Assembly: GCF_963678635.1 (NCBI RefSeq)
Contig: NC_087066.1
Coordinates: 57,244,312-57,308,311 of the forward strand
DNA length: 64,000 nt
Reading direction: 5' to 3'
From: Symsagittifera roscoffensis
Lineage: Eukaryota > Xenacoelomorpha > Acoela > Convolutidae
A program made the position numbers and the translations under genes. The notes under the pieces are model-generated. The model made no database searches. It had not been told where the DNA came from and was given only the letters and a program-made list of their open reading frames with translations. How positions within the stretch are numbered: the first letter of the stretch is position 1; the number at the start of each line of letters is the position of its first letter. This document shows, piece by piece, positions 23,525 to 34,254 of this stretch.

Positions 23525-24631
23525 TCGGGCTAACTATACTCCAGAGACTGTTTTTTGTCGCACTTGAATTTGTACTAGATCAAGCAAAACTTCTATAGAG
23601 AACATGAGGTTGCTGTTTTGCACTGAAAAGAACATTTTGATCAATAGTTTGAGTAGAAGATACAAAGTAAAGACGAGAATAATGACTGAAACAGAGTTTT
23701 GCTCAGATAGAAAGATACAGAAAACTGCATCAATTAAACCATTTTGAGTAATAAAATGAGTAAAAGATACAGAGGAAAAACCAGAACTATGACTGATTTA
23801 GAGCTGAGAGAGAAGTAGGTTTACGATATATCATTTGAAATTGAATTGTGTTTACTCAAAATAGAGGATTTTTCAATTAAAATGTATGGGTTCAAACAAG
23901 TTCATTTCATTTTTGAGCAAAATATTGATATTCAACATTAAGTTGTCTTCTGTTGGTTTTTTCAATCAAATGGACTGTTTTACCCTGAGCTTATTGTTAT
24001 ATATTGACACCGTCATGATTTCGATATTCGATATTGACCGACTCCATTAAATTGAATTCCCTGGGCAGAGATGGTTAAAAGCATGTGAAGCTCTGTTTAG
24101 ACGCTAGCCAGTCGTCTTAGAATCTAGCTTTTTTATCCATCGGTATGTACTTCCAGGCAAATTTTACAGATTTCAGAACATTTCAAGAGCCGTTCTCTAT
24201 TTTCAGGCGTTGTTAAGGATATCTCAGGGTTTGCGAACCTCGCATCTAAATAGACTGCTGAAACTCTTGCAGTTTTTGAGGTTTGACATTTTTCAAGATT
24301 TTTCCAAAACATTCGAATAACTTAGATTTAGTTTAAGAAACAATCAACCCTATATTTGGGTCCTGTGAGGGTACTCACAATGACTGGAAGTCTTGAGTCC
24401 AAATGAGACTGCTCAATTGCTTTTATTTTTCGAGAGGTGAAGTTTTAAGAAAATAAGATAAATACATAAATAGCAAATAATTAAAAAGTAGCATTGGAGA
24501 ACAATTACACAAAACTGTTCAAAAAATGGGATTTTCTTTCATTTTTCGTCCAAATTTGAAAACTTGATAAACTTTAGCCTAACTTGAGCTAGGTTATTTT
24601 ATATATAGTGACCTAAATATCAAAATCAAAG

Positions 24632-24637
24632 CTCATA
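24632..24637. repeat. Polinton target-site duplication, left (CTCATA)
   Basis: CTCATA directly precedes the terminal repeat. The same six bases follow the right end at 43630-43635. Joining the two flanks restores aaagctcatattagct, the sequence of the unoccupied X copies at 8798 and 12459. Six-base duplications are a known Polinton property. Confidence 0.88.
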
Positions 24638-25196
24638 AATAGTAGATGTTGGAGGTGATCATGGGGGGGGGGACCTTGAAGACCCTCATGTATTAAGATA
24701 GGTAATAAAACCTTCAGTCATCAACCTGTGTATTAAGATAGGGACTAGAGCCTAAAATGTATTAAGATGGAGAAAAGAATTGGTAAGATTTCATGATTTG
24801 AGTGTTGGTAAGAGAATGGTAAGAAAAAAGATTTTTTTGGGGTTTTTGTGTGGAAATGTATCTAGTTTTTCGCAGAAATCTCGGCGCGCGTTATCTAATT
24901 GGTAAATATCACATGATAATTACGTTTAGACTGTGGAGTGAAGTTATTGTGTATTGTGTTTTTTTAAGCAGGGAAATTCAAAGGTAAGAGTTTTTGGGTA
25001 AAAATTGAGACTTGAAAATCTTCAAATTACGGTAAGATTTTTTATAATTCGAGCTGTTACCTAATTTTTTGGGCAATCTGATTCTTTTAAATATTTACCT
25101 GAATCCATGCGGAAACCTAATGAAACTTCAAAAAAAGTCAAATTTTGGAGAAGAAAAGATTAAATTACAAAGAAAATATATATATCACTGCATCGT
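24638..25196. repeat. Polinton left terminal inverted repeat
   Basis: Starts AATAGTAGATG, then GGAGGTGATCATGGGGGGG. Contains three TATTAAGAT motifs, and is inverted and diverged at 43094-43629. The pairing can be followed up to ...ttaaattacaaag and tatcactgca at about 25196. Like other Polintons the termini carry AG-type ends (right end AGTAGTAGAT when reversed). Confidence 0.82.
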
Positions 25197-25290
25197 ATTG
25201 TAAATTTACTACTAAAATTTACACTTACAAACAAAAAACTTTATATAAAATTATTTATGACATTCATAACATGCACATCATGAATATTAT

Positions 25291-25660
25291 TCAAACTTCT
25301 CTGGTAGAATTTAAAAAGAAGAAATGCTGAATAAATTGCGTAAAATCCACACGAGTTATCAGTTTTTTGTAGTTTTCTGGGAACCATTCGCCAAAACTTT
25401 TTGTTAGAAAGGAATAAGTTGTTCTTTTTCGACCCAAAGAATCAGCAAAGTAGTAAGTTTTGTCCAATCGAGCTATCATGATCCAGTGTTCCCCTTCTAT
25501 CGTTGCTTGGAGCTGAGTTGACGATTGCAAAAGAGTATTTTATTAGTTGGGGTACTTTATCAGAGGGAGGAATTCAGGAATTCTTTCAATAATTTGCAAA
25601 AATGAAAAATTATCGATCTTTGCAGTTGTTAGTTTATTGACATCTAAAAACAAAAAAAAT
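25291..25660 (-). pseudogene. Adenain-like cysteine protease fragment (Polinton PRO)
   Basis: Polintons encode an adenovirus-type (Ulp1/C5 clan) cysteine protease thought to mature capsid proteins. The minus-strand frame 25291-25530 shows the core: GEHWIMIARLD with the expected catalytic His next to Trp, and YYFADSLGR with the acidic residue and the D-x-x-G turn. The conserved Gln and nucleophilic Cys block further downstream is not found; the frame ends after QHFFF and a stop, so the C-terminal third is lost. The N-terminal side continues to about 25660 in another frame. It lies about 0.1 kb inside the left terminal repeat. A second, worse copy sits at 22250-22560. Confidence 0.72.
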
Positions 25661-25882
25661 AGATAACTTGACAATAAAATTTAGGATAAAAAAACTAAGG
25701 TTGGGAATTACACGCATTTAGGTCTTAAGTCTAATGAACACTGTTTTACAGTCTAGGTCTAAAAAGTTTCTCGGGTTTTGACTTAAACAGCAATCAATGT
25801 CTACTTTTCCGGAGGTTGAGGTCTGAAGAAAAACAAAATAGATAGACAATAACAATGAAAAGTTTTTATAGGAACCTGAAAA

Positions 25883-27220
25883 CTAAACATTTTTAGCGAT
25901 TTTTCCGAATTTGTCAATTTGAACATTCGATAGTCTTTCTACCAAGACTATCACTTCCGTTACTTGCTCCAAGAGAAATTGGAAAAAAATACTTCTAATC
26001 TCAGGCTTTGTCCACTAAGTTCTGGATAATGCAACTGTTCAGCTGCATCCTGTAGTGAAGTCAAGTCAAAAACATGAGTATGGTGGTTTTGAAAATCTTC
26101 CATAGGAAGAGCTGGGAAATCTTCATTAAACTGTATTGCTTTCATTGTTGAGACAAAAGGACGACAAGAAGAAGTTAAATCAAAGAAACAATTGCTCTTC
26201 CACCCCGAATAATTCTAAGCTCTCTCAAATGGAGTTGTTGATAGCTATAAGGGTTATCATAAAAAGATCCTGCAACAGCTGAATTTCTATTAATTGCATT
26301 CTACTCTTATATTTCTACTCTTCTTATCGGAGCGTTATTGAATATATTCTCTTGTATGAGTTGGTTTTGATGAGAAGGAATGATAAAGTTTCTTGCTATA
26401 TTTTCCAAGTAAGGTATCGAGCAGGTTCTCTTTCTAGATTCCATTGCAAGTATTGATGATTTGTTCCAGCAACTAAAACTCTTCTAGTAAACAGCGAACA
26501 ATCAACAATTTTTCAGCCTGACATTTGGATTACCAGATAGCATGTCAACATTAGGTCTAGCACGAATAAGTTTAATTCGAACAATGGTATTTGGTAGAAA
26601 CAATTTTTCGCATGTAAATAATTCAACGATGAGCCTCCCATAGAGTGAAAAGGTCATCCCTGTTCCTAGGAAATTTGCTCTATCAGTGAATGGATGCATA
26701 TCAAATGCATCAGGATACTCTTCAAAACTGCATCCATGACAAGCAAGTATTCCTTGATTACTTACTGCTGCCGAGTTGAATTTGTTCGATATTTGTGCCT
26801 TATGAGGATATAATCCATTGGCGTTGTAAGCCATTGTATTGTTAAAGTAAACTTCACAATTGGAGAATAATGTATGTTTTAGATTGTTTGCATAAGTTAG
26901 GTAAGCTTGTGGTTCCTCATCTGAGTCATCCTCGGATTTTGCTTTATGTTCTGCTTTATTTTGATAGCATCAAACTATCTTCCCTTGAGTAGTTTAAGCT
27001 TAAAACTAAGATGGGTATCACGCTTTTCCAAGTAGAGATTACGATCTATTTCAAATCCAAACTCAATACTGAATTCATCTAAAGAAGTAGTGTGGTATAC
27101 TTCTTGTGTAAGATGACATAATTGTTTCCAAAACTGGGATTTTATCAAAAATCTCCAATAAAAAGTTTGTACCGAAAATGTTTGTTCCGTACGGAAAACG
27201 ACTACTTGATTTAAACTCAT
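25883..27220 (-). pseudogene. Capsid-type protein of the F54H12.2 family, broken
   Basis: This is the Polinton structural protein known in worms as the F54H12.2 family, probably a virion shell protein. Three minus-strand pieces in the right order make up almost its whole length (about 445 codons). The N-terminus is at 26975-27220 (starts MSLNQVVVFRTEQ). The middle is at 26502-26834 (GLYPHKAQISNKFNSAAVSN and later NTIVRIKLIRARP). The C-terminal part is at 25960-26145 (QFNEDFPALPMEDFQ). After a frameshift the last codons end at a stop at 25883-25885. At least three frameshifts or stops separate the pieces. It sits directly downstream of the basic core-like gene, as in related elements. The family name is from recognition; the exact capsid role (major or minor) is not certain from this sequence. 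Confidence 0.75.
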
Positions 27221-27229
27221 TTTGTTTTG

Positions 27230-27600
27230 TCAAAAGGTCTTTGTGAGGGCGACTGTTTTTCGAACTACTTTTTCGAGAAATGTTCTTCTGTTTCTACGAT
27301 TGGAATTCTTTTTTCCAACTCCCAATTTTTTCCGAGTTGTTTTTGTTCCCGCATCGTTTGCAAATGTTTTGAGTTTTTTACGTCCACTAACAACTTCCTC
27401 AAACTCTTGGAGCAGCGATTTCAAACAAATCTGCTCCACTTCTTTTTGCAGCTGGGACTATAAGTTTTTTAATAAAGAGTATTGCAGTTTTCACAAGAGT
27501 TTGTGCAAGAGCTCCAAAACCCCTTCCACGTTGTCTTGCATGTCCTCGAAAAATGTAGGAAATCAGCTGAATTTTGAGCAACCAATTCGTATGGAGTTCA
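27230..27600 (-). pseudogene. Basic core-like protein (adenovirus pX/pVI-like), frameshifted
   Basis: Two overlapping minus-strand frames form one small basic protein. 27399-27581 reads FRGHARQRGRGFGALAQTL and a hydrophobic/basic helix (IKKLIVPAAKR). 27230-27439 continues with FEEVVSGRKKLKTFAND and a very Arg/Lys-rich tail ending in a stop at 27230. A Gly-rich start, an amphipathic helix and a basic tail are typical of the DNA-condensing or membrane-active minor virion proteins of Polintons and adintoviruses. The stop is 13 bases before the start of the capsid gene, as expected for tightly packed viral genes. One frameshift lies near 27410. Confidence 0.6.
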
Positions 27601-27602
27601 AA

Positions 27603-28405
27603 TCAATAATGATTATTCGAAATCTTGCAGAACAAGAGAACATCTCGTGTATTTCCTACTGATACAAAAGGAATTTTTCGCCTGTACTATCTCTTAGTTC
27701 TAACCTAATACTATGGAAAGCGTTTTTTAACAGCTTGTTAAACGTAAATTTGTAAAGGATTGACAATTCAAGTACTGTCCTGTAGAAATTATATCTCCAC
27801 TTCTTACTTTGGAGATGAATGGAATACAACACAATAAGGGAGTTTTTGTATCACCGACTATGTTATATACTATATTATCGCTATACATCATCAAAGAATG
27901 TGTTCTTATAATGTCGTAAGAATACGGAGGATAGTGTAGAATTTTTTCCTTTCATCATAACCCCTGTTTGATTTTGCTCTAAATCACAATCAAAAACGTG
28001 ACTCAAGTCAGAACTTTGAATAATTAATACTGATTGATTCTCGGGTAAATGAACGGCAACCTTTTGTGTAATTTTATCTACTGATACATAGATTCCGTAA
28101 TGATTGAAAGTTTGAGCACCTAGACATTCTCGAATTTTGGTGTTTATGGCTACAAGAAAACATGGATACAACCCTAGTTCAATATGCAATCGTTCTTTTC
28201 TCCGCAGAACTTTTTCTACCAGCTACGAATTTAAACATTCCCTCAGTAACATTTTGTTACAAAGAGGGGTATGATATTTATGAAATTGCAACCTCCCATT
28301 CTCCTTTCAAATGTATTCGCTTTTTTGTAAAAAAAAACTAAGACTAGGATTCGGATAAAAATTAAAAGAAGCATTAGAAACTAACTCAATAGTAAAAGAA
28401 TCCAT
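27603..28405 (-). pseudogene. Penton/minor-capsid-like protein, broken
   Basis: A plausible start is MDSFTIELVSNASFNF at 28403-28405. A long clean frame follows at 27881-28189 (IELGLYPCFLVAINTK, SVDKITQKVAVHLPENQS). Past a stop, a continuation reads VYNIVGDTKTPLL and then LELRDSTGEKFLFVSVGN, ending at 27603-27605. A C-terminal acidic-strand block followed by a basic hydrophobic end is what I know from Polinton/adintovirus penton-like minor capsid proteins. Several frameshifts break 28190-28350. A 53-base piece of this gene (27754-27806) is also pasted into the integrase at 28917-28969. Confidence 0.6.
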
Positions 28406-28439
28406 GACAACTGATCGATCAAATTTTTGTTTTAAAAAC

Positions 28440-29610
28440 GATTTATCTTCAATCTGAACAGTTTTCAGCTCTTCTTCATAAAATTATTCTCAGAATTTTT
28501 CTTTGTCGAGATCATTGATGAGGTATGTAGGAGGAATTTTTGTAGATATTGCCGAAATTTCAAAAATTTCATATGTATATTGTGGTTTGTATCTCTTTCG
28601 CAAAGGAATATCATTCTTTGAAATTCTCACTCTATCCCCGAACATTGATTTAAGTTTCCTATATCTGGTTAGAAGTTTTTTTTGTACAGAATTGAGAGGA
28701 AATCAGTATTCTTGACATCTCTCGGAGATTTCCCAATAGATCTATTGATGCGACAATTCATCGTAGACACAAATTGAGGTAACTTGTGAATAAATTTTCA
28801 CCATGATCTTCTTCATAGCGTTAAATTCTGTATTTTTTTTGATTGAATGACTGTCTCTGCAAATGTAGTTTTTGTTCACTCATTGTTTTTCTTCGATGTT
28901 TTTCGCCGTGCAAAATAAAGGATTGACAGTTCATGTACTGTCCTGTACAAATTATATCTCCACATTCTGTTCCTTATCAACCCAAAGTTTTCCACGAGTG
29001 TGTTTTTGAGAAATCACTTTTTTGAAAGCATGCAAAGTATCTCTGGCATATTTCGATCTCATTGTTTGAACTCTGACAAATCTTGAAATAAACATCAACA
29101 GCAACCAATAAATATTTGATTCCATTGTTTTAATTCGCTAGTTTGTTCACAACAACCAAGTCCATACACCAAATTTCATTGATATTTTTTGAAAAGCTTG
29201 ATGTTTTAGACAACAACTAATTAGAGGCCCAAACTTTGTATACGAAGTCTTTTTTCTAAAAATTGTTCTATTTTCTTTTTGACAAACCGCTTCCTTTACA
29301 CAAGTTTCGCAAAGTTACCCCTAGAACACAATCTGTTCAGACTTACTTTTTCAGATTTTGAAAATATTCCAAGTTCCTCTGTCTTTCGCTTTGGCATTCT
29401 TGTTGTTTAACAAGTTTCGGTGGAATTTGAGTTGCTTCTAAAATGGTAATATAAATATCTGCAAAGTCGGTATTTTTTCGCTTAGTGCACACACAAAATC
29501 TACAATAGATTCTTTTGTGTCTCGTTTATCTAATATGATATTTTCTGACTGACATAGTCTAATTCTAGGGAAATGCAAGCTTAAATAAGTAGGATGCTTA
29601 CTGCTACTCC
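28440..29610 (-). pseudogene. Polinton integrase (rve family, F54H12.3-like), copy 1
   Basis: This DDE/D-type retroviral-like integrase inserts the element and makes 6-bp duplications. On the minus strand, the N-terminal region is at 29300-29610 and the catalytic core at 28970-29300. In the core, IWCMDL keeps the first Asp (29160-29162), LVAVDV keeps the second, and KLWVDK marks the approach to the Glu, which is lost. The C-terminal SH3/chromo-like part at 28450-28740 contains VRISKND and TYEIFEISAISTK, then FYEEEL. Frameshifts occur throughout, and a 53-base fragment of the penton-like gene interrupts the gene at 28917-28969. The C-terminal frame runs directly into the penton-like gene's start. 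Confidence 0.75.
28917..28969. repeat. 53-base copy of penton-like gene sequence inside the integrase
   Basis: The sequence aaaggattgacagttcatg ... tatatctccac nearly matches 27754-27806, same orientation, about 1.1 kb away. It splits the integrase between its core and C-terminal part. Confidence 0.7.
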
Positions 29611-29980
29611 TTTTCAATTTTCAACCTCGCTTTACAGCACTGTAAGTACAATCGAAATCTTTTGGTACAATCTCCTCTTTTTCTTGCTTCTGTTCCAACT
29701 TTCGTTTTTTTGCAAGCGTACTTTGTGATTGATAAAAAGAGTAAGGGTTAGGAACAAAATGATATATACTGTGTCACTCGTTTAATGATAAAAGAACTGA
29801 TAAGAGATATTAATTGTAAGCCTTTTCGCGAGCTTAAAATAGCTCTTCTTTTATGCAGTGAAGTTCTTCCTCATGTGAGTTCTGATATTTCTCTCCGATA
29901 TTTTACTACATCTCTTTTTCGAAGATCTCAAAGCTCTCCTCTTAATAGGTTTACTTAAAACTCATTCAGAAACTGAATGA
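29611..29980 (-). pseudogene. Small basic ORFs between ATPase and integrase, copy 1
   Basis: Minus strand. One stretch has a Lys/Glu-rich, nuclear-signal-like segment (LAKKRKLEQKQEEE in the better second copy) just upstream of the integrase. A second one upstream of it reads KISELT, HKRRAILSS and KGLQLISLIT in copy 2. Small basic proteins in this place are known from Polintons, but no precise family is claimed. Both are interrupted. Confidence 0.4.
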
Positions 29981-30125
29981 GACATTTTGGACAATGGAGG
30001 ATGAATTGTTTTTGAAGTTTTTCGGAAAATGTTTGAATTATTGGGAGTATAGAGACGTATTATATGCTCATTGTCCAAAAGCATTGTTCTTGTTCCCGCT
30101 GGTAAAAAATTTTTGACAGAACTGA

Positions 30126-30710
30126 ACCGCTGTTTGTGCAAAGTCCTAGTGAATCAACTGTTTTTGGAGTTCAATCGATGAGGAAATGACCAAAAGGAAG
30201 AGATGTTGCATCTTGATAGCACTCTTTCAAATTTGATCGTCGACCTAGTTGTTGACTTAATGTATTGATATGTAAAACATCTCTCGGTGACTGGAACAAG
30301 ACTATATAGGTATTTTGTAACTCAATATCTCTTCCAAATTTGCTCTGATGAAACAAATTATGCTTAATATATATTATATTTAGTCCCCTGTTCCCTCCAG
30401 CAGTAGAAATTTTTTACAAATTGATCAAAATTTGAAATTTCTTTACAAGAGTCATCAAATATTAAAAGTTTTTCAAAAATTAAGGAAGATTTTCAATCAG
30501 TTCAAAGTCAACTCCTTCGATGATTTTTTATCTCTGCATTTGCCCATAAAGAGGTTGATAATGTTGATAAAAATAGAAAACTTTGTCAAATTTTGGTTGA
30601 AATATACCAATATTTAAGCAATCAAAAGTAAGATGTAATTTTTGACATTCACGCGGTCCAACTAGCAAAGTAAAAACTCGTTCTTTGTTAGCCGTTTTTT
30701 ATTCATAGCT
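30126..30710 (-). pseudogene. A32/FtsK-like packaging ATPase, copy 1
   Basis: Genome-packaging ATPase of the Polinton. The C-terminal part (30171-30356) reads FGRDIELQNTYIVLFQSPRD and then QDATSLPFGHFLID, the conserved sensor/arginine region of this family. Just upstream, in another frame, lies the Walker B string FDDSCKE (near 30450). The Walker A region near 30680 is present but frameshifted; it is better seen in copy 2. At least two frameshifts. Flanked by the small basic ORFs and the unknown gene, as in copy 2. Confidence 0.75.
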
Positions 30711-31211
30711 TGGAGAAGGTCAAATATGACCGACTGTACTTAATAAAGTTGCTACCCAAACTGTTGTTTCTTCACATGTAGTGGTTAACATTATTCGAAC
30801 AATTGCATAGGCAAGTATTAAAACTATGACAAACAATTGGCACTTAAAAACTAAAAGAGATCTATTACACGTACGTCCAAAAAACTTTCATGATTTTCGT
30901 TCGTGATTCTCCTCATCAAAAACAAAACCTCCTAAATTTAATTGCTTTTCACATTCACCACCCGTCTCAGCTTCGCAATGAAAAAACTGATAATGATTGA
31001 TATTTAAATTTCCAAAAAACAAGATAATACAAAATGATTTATATTATTTACAATTTATTTAAAAAAACATCGAGTCCATGCTCCGCATGCAAATGCTTTT
31101 GTTTTTGTACAGTGTAGAGTTTTTGCATGACAAAATGAGTAGTTCCTACACCTCCAATCCTATTCTTTATCTTTGAAAACCAAATTTTGAATTTTTGGCA
31201 TGCGTAGTCAT
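30711..31211. other. Polinton intergenic stretch, no gene seen
   Basis: A+T-rich; repeated at 35346-35851 by duplication D. On the minus strand only short open stretches. Confidence 0.4.
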
Positions 31212-32018
31212 TCAAATTTTTAATTCTTTGTATCCAAAATTTCTGACAGACTTTATTTTTTTCATAATTTTTGAAAAAACTCCGTTTCTAGAGCTTTTAT
31301 TTTTTTTAGTATTTTTTCAAGCTCAGTATATTTTTCATAACCACTGCTCCAATTGATTCTTTTAAGATGCTTCGTACACCAAACAGATTGAGATGTAAAT
31401 TTGATTTTTTGGGAGGAAGACAGGAATATCCGACAGTTTGTCCATTCTTATATAATCCCAACTCTTTCACTATTTTGTTTTCAATACACCCAAAATCAAA
31501 AAAAAAAATCAGACTCATGATGCTAACAGTTTTGCTAAAGTTTTTGGTTAAAATAACTATCAATCGAACAATGCATATACTGTTGAAGCAAAAATTTTGA
31601 TATATTTGACCGTTAGAACAAACGGGTCACGTGAAGTACAAGGAAATTTTTGGTCGAGTTCTTTCAAATTTATGTATGGGTCCGAAACAATACAGGTACA
31701 AAGAAAGTATTTTTGATGCTTAATCAAATCAAACTTTTGAGAACTTCATTCAATTTCTGAACGTTCGGTTTCTACAGCGCATTCGTCATCAATGATAAAA
31801 GTTTTTTTGAATGTTTTTAAATAAGACAAAACCGAAGGGATAAAATCAAACTGTTTATCATACTCCTTTTTTTCCAACTGGAATTTCTGATTGTTTTTCC
31901 AATTGTTTCCTTTTCTACGATATTCTATGAGAAATTTTTTTGGTAATATCTGAAAAATTTTACGTCTTTCAATATGCAAAGTCCACTCAAATTGAGAAAA
32001 TTGTGAATCTGTATTCAA
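31212..32018 (-). pseudogene. Unrecognised Polinton gene, copy 1
   Basis: Minus-strand pieces in order: FEWTLHIERRKIFQILPKKF and FDFIPSVLSYLKTFKKTF (31746-32018), then LGLYKNGQTVGYSCLPPKK and GVRSILKESIGAVVMKN (31306-31563), ending at a stop at 31212-31214. A further upstream piece in another frame may reach about 32170 (WFLQKSCFKASNKFGTF). The length, about 270-320 codons, and the good codon-like composition suggest a real former gene. No family recognised. It is also present in the second duplication unit. Confidence 0.5.
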
Positions 32019-32251
32019 ATTTTGGAGTTTTGGTAAATTGTGAGATTACCAAACGGTTACTAGAAAATTCTGGTAAGACTTTACTGGTAAGACGACATGA
32101 AAAAGTCCCAAATTTATTTGAGGCTTTAAAACAAGATTTCTGGAGAAACCAATGTTCCAACTCATATTGCACAGCTCAAAGAAATTTTAAATAATTATAC
32201 AAGAAGATGATTACTTAAATTACATGACTATAATAACATCACTAAACAAAA

Positions 32252-32871
32252 TTATTGAACATTACTGTTCTACAAGACCTTGGCAAGTTCTTTGAATTTG
32301 TTCAAAGTTTAGTTGACATAGGCAACTTGCTTCAAGAATTCGTTCTTCTTCGCAGTGAAGAGTCGAATCTGAATGTAGGGTGGCTTGTTCACACTGTAAT
32401 TCTTGATTGTGACACACACTATTCTCTTTTTTTTGTTGCTACGTCATACAACGCATGACAGTTCGCAAGTTCCTGCTCCATTGAGTCTTTGTCAGAATAG
32501 GGTTCCAAAACAGGAACGAGTCCAATGTTTTCAGCATCGTGAATAACAGTATTCCGTACTGCTGATATCTTTTCTCCTTCTTTTTTGCTGAGAAAAGATT
32601 CTGGGATTTTTGCATTTGTCCCGATTCATTTTTCATCAGCAATTGGAAGCACAGTTTGAAGTAAATTTTTCCGTTCTAGGGTTTTTGGGACCAAGAAAAT
32701 CTCCCAATTCTTTTTGATTTTTAGCAAATTCAATATAGTTGGGAAGTATATCTTTTCATGAATACATTTTTGAGTTTCGACGCAGAGCCAACTGATCAGT
32801 AGTAGGTCTTTCAAAACAGTTATATTTGTAAATTTATAGAAATTAGGAAATGTAGATGACTCACTGTACAT
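32252..32871 (-). pseudogene. Gene Z, Polinton copy 1
   Basis: Unrecognised gene inside the Polinton. The N-terminal piece (32626-32871) reads FPNFYKFTNITVLKDLLLIS and NLLKIKKNWEIF. After a frameshift the middle holds NESGQMQKSQNLF (32439-32642), and further frames lead to a stop at 32252-32254. It is a distant relative of the Z copies in the flanking repeats (17.4, 44.5, 51.1, 55.9 kb), which share the NEKGQL/NESGQ block and the C-terminal IQIRLFTA block. It is divergently oriented from gene W (start about 33006) with about 130 bases between, so a shared promoter is plausible. Confidence 0.45.
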
Positions 32872-33005
32872 TCCAAATGAAAAATTAATACCCTATATGG
32901 AATAGTGAGTACAAAATGATCCAAATATGGATATTGCCTAGGTGCTGGAACTACTATATCAGCAATTGAATGTAGATAAAAATTATTTTCAACAAATAAT
33001 CGGTG

Positions 33006-33602
33006 ATGGCATCAGCTACTTCCTGAGCATATCCTACTTTTTATTCCGATTACAATGCAAAATCTCTTTTTATCTCTATCTCAGAACACTTTTATGAAAA
33101 ATTCATTGTCACCCAAGACTACTGTGTATCTAACCATTCAACAATCTGCCCGGTGAAAAATTGCTAATTTCACTTAGTATTTATCGGATCATCCTTCGAT
33201 CAAAATTTCCAAAGGTTAGATAAGTATCATTTCACTTACCAAATTGTTGACTGTATATATACTTTATACAAATACAGATTTTAATCCTATATTAATTCAT
33301 CAAGAGGTGAAGTTTTCAATCAATTGAATCGTGCAGTCGAACACAAATTGGATTGTAGAATAACGGGAAAATTACCCATTGTTGCAAAAAAACGCTAGCT
33401 GCGAAAACATAACAAAAGTCATTATCGCAGTTCTGCTCAGAAGCTTGCATCCATTCAGACTTTTGGACCAACTTTTTTAGAAAGCATTCGAAAATTTCAA
33501 AACTCAAAGTATGAGACTGATTTGTTAAAATCTGTTGATTGTTTCATTAATGGTAATGGTTCTGTAATTAGTGAGCGTGTCAATTTTTCAATGAATAATT
33601 GA
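33006..33602 (+). pseudogene. Gene W, Polinton copy 1
   Basis: Unrecognised plus-strand gene. Piece A starts at 33006 (MASATS, one stop, then AYPTFYSDYNAKSLF and FYEKFIVTQDY). After an A+T-rich, intron-like gap, piece B starts near 33280 after aaatacag. It contains GEVFNQLNRAVEHKLDC and later FLESIRKFQNSKYETDLLKS, with a stop at 33600-33602. The flanking-repeat copies at 3.9 and 56.6 kb match both pieces. Charged, no obvious domain. Confidence 0.45.
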
Positions 33603-33633
33603 ATCTTTGTTTAAAAAAATCTTGTCAAGAATT

Positions 33634-34254
33634 TGTTTTTGAGAAATCACTTTTTGAAAGCATGCAAAGTATCTCTGGCATATTTTGATCTCATTGTTTG
33701 AACTCTGAGAAATCTTGAAATAAACATCAACAGCAATCAATAAATATTTGATTCCATTGTTTTGTTTCGCTAGTTTGTCCACAAAAACCAAGTTCATACA
33801 CCAAACATCATTGATATAATTTGAAAAAGCTTGAAGTCTTAGACAACAACTAATTGGAGGCCCAAACTTTGTATACGAAGTCTTAGTTTCTAAAAATTGT
33901 TCTATTTTCTTTTTGACAAACCGCATGCTTTACACAAGTTTCGCAAAGTTACCCCTAGAACACAATCTGTTCAGACTTACTTTTTCAGATTTTCAAAGAG
34001 ATTTTCAAAGTTCCTCTGTCTTTCGCTTTGGCATTCTTGTTGATAACAAGTTTCGGTGGAATTTGAGTTGCTTCCAAAATGGTAATATAATTATCTGGAA
34101 AGTCGGTATTTTTTCGCTTTAGTGCACACACAAAATCTACAATAGATTTTTTTGTGTCTCGTTTATCTAATAAGATATTTTCTGACTGACATAGTTTAAA
34201 TCTAGGGAAATGCAAACTTAAATAATTAGGATGCTTACTGCTACTCTTTTTCAA
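33634..34254 (-). pseudogene. Polinton integrase, copy 2 (N-terminal half and core)
   Basis: Duplicate made by tandem duplication D; it lacks the C-terminal domain. 33985-34254 holds the N-terminal region (YLSLHFPRFKLCQSENILL). 33588-33926 holds the core (CCLRLQAFSNYIND, CMNLVFVDKLAKQ, YLLIAVDVYFK). The first catalytic Asp is Asn here (codon 33792-33794), while copy 1 still has Asp. Confidence 0.72.

Larger units (their letters stand above)
22726..25808. repeat. Tandem duplication C, unit 2
   Basis: Second unit of the 3.1 kb direct repeat. It ends at caatcaatgtctactttt, after which the Polinton continues with unique sequence (ccggaggttgagg). This unit is therefore the original context of the Polinton left end. 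Confidence 0.75.
29001..33628. repeat. Polinton internal tandem duplication D, unit 1
   Basis: About 4.63 kb repeated head to tail with 33634-38329. The offset is 4638 at the ATPase (30171 against 34809; 30432 against 35070). The unit runs from the integrase core through the ATPase, the unknown gene and Z to the end of W. The join (cttgtcaaga atttg tttttgagaaatc) links the W end to the middle of the integrase. Confidence 0.85.
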
